NCBI GenBank assembly: GCA_029939595.1
Contig: JAOZSQ010000025.1
Location: 1 to 28,404, forward strand
DNA: 28,404 nucleotides
Reading direction: 5' to 3'
Origin: EX4572-165 sp002254885
Lineage (GTDB): Archaea; Thermoplasmatota; E2; DHVEG-1
Shown here: positions 24,505 through 28,404 of the stretch, in pieces
Position numbering within the stretch: the first letter of the stretch is position 1
How the letters are laid out: every line of letters begins with the position of its first letter
Translations under genes and position numbers: made by a program
The notes under the pieces: generated by a model
Database searches by the model: none
Seen by the model: only the letters and a program-made list of their open reading frames with translations
Told to the model about the DNA's origin: nothing

Positions 24505-25377
24505 TTGTCTCACACCTACTTTTTTTATAATCAAATCCAAATGAATACTTTCATTTATCTGTCTACTAGTTTTTTTTATGATATATCTCTATGTATGGTG
24601 TATAATAGATATTTTTTTGGGGGAATCATCATACTAAATCAAACATCATCATTGATACATGCACAGGGTCAAATTCAGAAACAAAAAGGACACATTCTTA
24701 CACCTCATATCTGTATCCCTTCAAGAATCCCGCTCATCGATGAGTTCATTGGTGGATTCAAAGCAAATACTCTTACTTATCTGTATGGAAACAGCTCATT
24801 TGTGCATCGTTTTCCATATTATCTATGTATCAACACTTATGCTATGTTTTATGGAATAAGTGTCTTTATTGATGGTGGGACTTCTATGAATCCTTACATT
24901 CTTTCCAAATATGCAAAAACATATGAGATACCTGCTTGGGATGTTTTAGGATGTGTACAAGTGAGCAGAGCATTTACTATGCATCAATTCCATAGTATCG
25001 TTCATGATGCACTTGAACATCTGATTAAGAAACAAAAACCCAAAACGCTTATCTTTCATGCATTTCCCTTGTTATATATGGATAGAGATGTTTCTTTCCA
25101 TGAGGCATCCACACTGTTTAATGTAACTCTTGAAACCATTCAGGTTCTTACAAAAAAATATCAACTCATTACCTTGATTACTAATCCTGCGAATCGAAGA
25201 AATCATTGTGTTGATACATTGCATCAGTCACTTTTTGACAAATGTGATGAAATTATATCAATTCAACACATGAAACATTGTCCAAGGGTATGGCTTCCAC
25301 AGTATCATTCTGCTGCAACAATTACACAGGGATCAAAGGGACAGCTTTGTCTGCATGATTTTGGGATGGTCATGTAA
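24505..25377 (+). CDS. Degenerate RecA/RadB-like protein (P-loop lost)
   Basis: RecA-superfamily core without an ATP site. PLIDEFIGG (76-84) and LTYLYG (90-95) match the RadA/RadB segment leading into Walker A, but the P-loop GPPGSGKT is replaced by GNSSFVHR. VFIDGG-SMNPY (120-131), VQVSRAFTMHQF (151-162) and the Walker B strand KTLIFHAFPLL (180-190, no Asp) follow the RadA layout. A family of such dead paralogues occurs in archaea next to MGRTVPT-type proteins; a regulatory or structural role in recombination or replication is inferred. The N-terminus is uncertain: residues 1-40 are Phe/Tyr-rich and look non-coding, and a GGGGGA RBS at about 24619-24624 points to a later, perhaps non-ATG start (TTG 24652 is in frame). 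Only 2 nt separate its stop from the next gene. Confidence 0.75.
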   Translation: MSHTYFFYNQIQMNTFIYLSTSFFYDISLCMVYNRYFFGGIIILNQTSSLIHAQGQIQKQKGHILTPHICIPSRIPLIDEFIGGFKANTLTYLYGNSSFVHRFPYYLCINTYAMFYGISVFIDGGTSMNPYILSKYAKTYEIPAWDVLGCVQVSRAFTMHQFHSIVHDALEHLIKKQKPKTLIFHAFPLLYMDRDVSFHEASTLFNVTLETIQVLTKKYQLITLITNPANRRNHCVDTLHQSLFDKCDEIISIQHMKHCPRVWLPQYHSAATITQGSKGQLCLHDFGMVM

Positions 25378-25379
25378 TT

Positions 25380-25646
25380 ATGGGGCGAACAGTTCCTACG
25401 TTTCGACGGGTCATTGAATCATTCGGTGTTGAATGGAAAGATTTCAAAAAAACACTACGAACCCTTGATCAAGATGCATTTGATTCATTGATGGATCATG
25501 CACGCAATCATGCGGCAGCAGGACATAATTTTCCACATCCAAATCCTTTTGAACCTATTGTCATGAGCATTCTTGTAGAACATGAAAAGATACTGTCAAA
25601 TCTTCTTAAACAACTTGAAAAACAACAAAAAGAAGAGAAAGAATGA
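25380..25646 (+). CDS. MGRTVPT-type conserved archaeal protein
   Basis: 88 residues beginning MGRTVPTFRRVIES, followed by FKKTLRTLDQDAFDSLMDHARNHAAAG and a C-terminal helix (IVMSILVEHEKILSNLLKQLEK). This N-terminal signature is found on small archaeal proteins of unknown function (DUF8156-like, from memory) usually paired with the RecA/RadB-like paralogue that precedes it here with a 2-nt gap, implying one operon and probably a shared complex. All-helical, charged C-terminus. No catalytic motif visible. Confidence 0.8.
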   Translation: MGRTVPTFRRVIESFGVEWKDFKKTLRTLDQDAFDSLMDHARNHAAAGHNFPHPNPFEPIVMSILVEHEKILSNLLKQLEKQQKEEKE

Positions 25647-25661
25647 GGATAATCTAAGTAC

Positions 25662-25745
25662 ATGTTTTTTAGGAGGAAAACCTTGTCAAAGATATATCGT
25701 CAATTATTTTTTTTACCAAAGATAAAATGCAGATATCTCGTCTGA
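25662..25745 (+). CDS. Short ORF with strong RBS, possible gene remnant
   Basis: An AGGAGG Shine-Dalgarno at 25671-25676 stands 6 nt before a TTG (25683) that starts a 20-codon ORF (MSKIYRQLFF..., stop at 25743-25745); an in-frame ATG at 25662 is an alternative start. It follows the MGRTVPT gene in the same direction and runs into the 3' end of the convergent C25 gene. It may be the 5' remnant of a third operon gene cut off by rearrangement, or a real small protein. Low confidence as a functional gene. Confidence 0.25.
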   Translation: MFFRRKTLSKIYRQLFFLPKIKCRYLV

Positions 25746-28028
25746 TCCACTGGAGTCATATGATGAATAAGCAATGGCTTTTATGGTATAGGCACCCATG
25801 TTTGCATTATCCCAGTAATATTCATATGGGTACTCGTTGTCCACATGAACTGTTTCATTGTTGATCCTAAATTCTACATATTCGACTAATCCAATTGGAT
25901 CTGTTTCTGCATTCACTTTCACTGATAGCCCATTAATGATATATGGCATCTTTAGAAATGATAATTGTATGGGTTCTCCATCATTAATGTATAAACATCC
26001 TTCTTCAATTGGATTTGTTATTTCAACAGAAATCGTTACCTGTGGAGAAGGGTCTTTGAATGCAAGTTCAGGGTCGCCTAAGAGATTTGTTTCATAGAAT
26101 ACCCATCTCATTCCATTTTCGTTAACATGCCATATATGATCTTCCTTTGAATAATGATTTGCAGGACCAAACTGTCTTATGTCTTTTTCAAACACTCCCT
26201 TAAAAAATGATTCATCAAGTAGGCCAGAGGGTGACTCAGGGCTATATTGACTTCCAAGGCCATATCGTGAATTCATTATTACTGCAATTGCTCCATGTTC
26301 TGTTTCTACTGTGAAGTATTCTGCAACACAATCAGAATCATAATATGTGTCTGGTGGCCAGCAATTATCAAAGGATCCAGCTAGACAGGTATGGGAATAA
26401 ATAAAATAATATTTTTCATTTTTGAGTTCTTCTATTGCCATGCAGCTAAGACCCATTGCACTTGATGGACTTCCATGACCATCATGATTAATGATGAGTG
26501 GTGGGTGTTCATTTAATAGATATGAATATACATCAGAATCCCATGAGTTGTCTTCTTGGTATAGTTTTGTAATATTATATTCAGAAGGAAACACAGGTTC
26601 GATTAAATCTTTATATCTTCCACCCCAATCAAAATAGAATGCAGATCCTAGATGTTCACCTAAAAATAAGACACGTTTGAAATAGTCATCATAAAAAATT
26701 TCATCATATGAAATTGATTTTTTCACAAAATTTGATACTTCTTCTTCTGAATCTACACATGCTCTACCAACAGCAACCTCTGCATAAAGATCCGCTTCAT
26801 CCAAGGTATCATCAACGAAATTGAATTTAGGGGCATCTCCAAAATGAGAATCTTCATCATAATTGAAGTTTCCATCTAAACAAGCATAATATACATCTGA
26901 GGGTAAATCGTCAACCTCATAGTCAAGAGTGCCAGTTAGTGGAAGCCCTTGTTCATCTGCAAATAAACCGCGATGAGGTACGATAATGTCTTCTTCATTG
27001 TTTGTATCTGAATCTCCTGCAAGTAAAACATATTTAGTTCCCCATGTCATGTATGCATATCTGATGAAATTTCTTATTTTTGCTTGCGTATCATCAAAAA
27101 GATCTGTACCTCTTTGAATTAATGTGGTTACAAATGGATTATCAAGATTATTATCTCCCCATATTCCATTAACGGAAAAATCTGGGTTATTTTCAATTTC
27201 TTCTACGGTAACAATCGTTGCACTTACACCTTTTGATTCTTTATAGTTAATAAGATCCTGAAAGGTATATTCTCCTTGTGCTTGTTTCATCTCATTATTT
27301 GTAATGATAACATATTCATATCCCTCATTTGAGATAATTGCAGTTGGTTTTTCAGTCTTGTAACTGTTAAGAATTTCTGGATTATCAATTATTTGTGAAA
27401 CCGCATTATGGTCATCATAACTGTTACGCAGGCCTCCGGCAGGGTTTGATGTTTCTAATTGAATGTTCAAATCAATAGAGTTATAAAAACTAACCTGGCC
27501 ATTTTGTTCTTCATATTGAATAGGGTATAGATTGACATGAAGGATCCTATATCCTCTAAATGTATAGGTTCCTACAACTGAATATATCTGTTTATTTTCA
27601 TATGGTTCATATGAACTGGATTGAAAATTTCCTGTTTTTAATTTGGTGGATTGTTGAGATAATGGAATTACTGCACCACCCTTTTCAAGATTGATGTTAG
27701 TATAAATTTCATTTTCATTTGATGTTTCCACAGTAACTGATTCAACAATGGTTCCATGTGGAATTAAAAGAGAAATTGGTTTTACTGGAATTCTTGGTTG
27801 AAGATACTCATTTGTCATGCTCAATCCCTCTATTTGAATTTGATGGGTATCTTCTTTCCCATTCATTTCATTGATTGTTGGTGAAGAGAAAGTATAATGA
27901 TACTCCAAATAGGTATCTTCATCATCAGTTGAATTATTTACGCCTATTGTTAACATTGTAGAAACTGATGTTAACGCCATACATATTACTAAAAAAATGG
28001 TAAATATATTTATTTGTTTTGTTTTCAT
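25713..28028 (-). CDS. Secreted C25 (gingipain-like) cysteine peptidase with C-terminal Ig-like domain, third paralogue
   Basis: Signal peptide about residues 1-25. A long propeptide-like region (about 40-215) is followed by the catalytic domain (about 230-655) with His in NHDGHGSPSS (H518, counting from ATG 28028) and Cys in YSHTCLAGSFDN (C548). Unlike the other two C25 proteins, the Cys context is SHTCLAG, closer to bacterial gingipain-type enzymes, and LGDPELAF ends the catalytic domain. Residues about 665-771 form an Ig-like module (VEYVEFRINN, YPYEYYWDN, YTIKAIAYSS) similar in style to the end of the DUF362 protein. No C-terminal sorting tail. I choose ATG 28028 over GTG 28037 because GGTG there is a properly spaced Shine-Dalgarno. 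It overlaps a short plus-strand ORF at its 3' end. Confidence 0.9.
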   Translation of the reverse strand: MKTKQINIFTIFLVICMALTSVSTMLTIGVNNSTDDEDTYLEYHYTFSSPTINEMNGKEDTHQIQIEGLSMTNEYLQPRIPVKPISLLIPHGTIVESVTVETSNENEIYTNINLEKGGAVIPLSQQSTKLKTGNFQSSSYEPYENKQIYSVVGTYTFRGYRILHVNLYPIQYEEQNGQVSFYNSIDLNIQLETSNPAGGLRNSYDDHNAVSQIIDNPEILNSYKTEKPTAIISNEGYEYVIITNNEMKQAQGEYTFQDLINYKESKGVSATIVTVEEIENNPDFSVNGIWGDNNLDNPFVTTLIQRGTDLFDDTQAKIRNFIRYAYMTWGTKYVLLAGDSDTNNEEDIIVPHRGLFADEQGLPLTGTLDYEVDDLPSDVYYACLDGNFNYDEDSHFGDAPKFNFVDDTLDEADLYAEVAVGRACVDSEEEVSNFVKKSISYDEIFYDDYFKRVLFLGEHLGSAFYFDWGGRYKDLIEPVFPSEYNITKLYQEDNSWDSDVYSYLLNEHPPLIINHDGHGSPSSAMGLSCMAIEELKNEKYYFIYSHTCLAGSFDNCWPPDTYYDSDCVAEYFTVETEHGAIAVIMNSRYGLGSQYSPESPSGLLDESFFKGVFEKDIRQFGPANHYSKEDHIWHVNENGMRWVFYETNLLGDPELAFKDPSPQVTISVEITNPIEEGCLYINDGEPIQLSFLKMPYIINGLSVKVNAETDPIGLVEYVEFRINNETVHVDNEYPYEYYWDNANMGAYTIKAIAYSSYDSSGSDEISAFYLW

Positions 28029-28299
28029 GAAAAACACCTTTTTGATTGATTAAATATATTTATATATGTTATATAAATCTTACCATATTTATTATACAGC
28101 TTTTTTTACATTCAAAATAATTGATGAAGAAGAAATGATGAAAGTTTACGAAAAATTAATAATTTAAATAAGTAATTAGCATTTGGTGAATGGTGGATAA
28201 TTAGAGAGTTCAACTAAGATATTTAGCAAGAATATCAATCTCAGATCCACTATTTTCGAGCATATCTGAAAATAATGTGATAAATGTGAGGAATTAAAG

Positions 28300-28404
28300 A
28301 TGAATGATGAGCCCAGTATTGTAAAAGAGATGAGGTCAATTGAACATCAAGAAAATTTAGAATTAAAACAAGAAAAACCTCTTACAAATAAACCAAAAAC
28401 AGAT
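28300..28404 (+). CDS. 5' fragment of unidentified CDS (runs off window)
   Basis: Open from ATG 28300 to the last base (35 codons, starts MNDEPSIVKEM). A GAGG Shine-Dalgarno lies about 10 nt upstream. The visible part is hydrophilic and rich in Glu, Lys, Asn and Gln, without signal peptide or known motif, so the product cannot be identified. Confidence 0.5.
   Translation, partial: MNDEPSIVKEMRSIEHQENLELKQEKPLTNKPKTD

Noticed and set aside
1..28404. CRISPR array, insertion sequence or integrase
   Set aside because: No regularly spaced direct repeats, no transposase or recombinase motifs and no terminal inverted repeats flanking genes were seen.

Overview
The window looks like a low-GC archaeal chromosome, most likely a Thermoplasmatota lineage of the MBG-D/Thermoprofundales kind. 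Reasons: archaeal marker families (UPF0058, the COG1325 RNA-binding protein, an HTH_45-type winged helix, an MGRTVPT-type small protein beside a dead RecA/RadB paralogue), TATA-box promoters with some leaderless starts, oligo-T terminators, and many secreted proteins with PKD, C25 (gingipain-like), M14, PQQ-propeller and FG-GAP domains. Protein-degrading habits of this type have been proposed for MBG-D archaea. The lineage assignment is inference.

Layout. 3-1364: 3' part of a secreted PKD-repeat protein with a distinctive C-terminal tail. 1473-4154: a two-gene operon of lysine-ketoglutarate reductase and saccharopine dehydrogenase, the two halves of the animal/plant AASS enzyme as separate proteins. 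4246-8435: a protease operon (C25 then M14, overlapping by ATGA). 8493-10061 (-): secreted PQQ-type propeller. 10224-12101: membrane-anchored DUF362 protein with a C-terminal Ig-like domain. 12152-13423: PLP aminotransferase. 13428-15398 (-): lipoprotein with a LamG domain fused to a membrane domain that resembles a catalytically dead site-2 protease. 15399-16280: gene-poor stretch with a GC-rich hairpin and a 35-codon basic peptide gene. 16281-17091: COG1325 RNA-binding protein and a winged-helix regulator, convergent. 17248-20654 (-): FG-GAP propeller and second C25 protease. 20991-22026: HTH_45 regulator, then a small secreted orphan protein behind a long leader with strong hairpins. 22090-24030: HD hydrolase (-) and a divergent amino acid permease (+). 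24204-25646: UPF0058 protein, degenerate RecA/RadB-like protein and its MGRTVPT partner. 25713-28028 (-): third C25 protease. 28300-end: start of an unidentified CDS.

How the genes may work together (inference): three extracellular cysteine peptidases and a carboxypeptidase release peptides and amino acids at the cell surface, an APC permease imports amino acids, and LKR/SDH plus the aminotransferase feed lysine and other amino acids into central metabolism. The PKD, PQQ, FG-GAP and LamG proteins would be surface adhesion or binding modules of the same lifestyle. The strongest candidates for something undescribed are the LamG/pseudo-S2P fusion, the structured leader before the secreted orphan, the GC-rich hairpin with a G-tract, and a C-terminal tail shared in style by three secreted proteins.

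No rRNA, tRNA, CRISPR array or insertion sequence was recognised.
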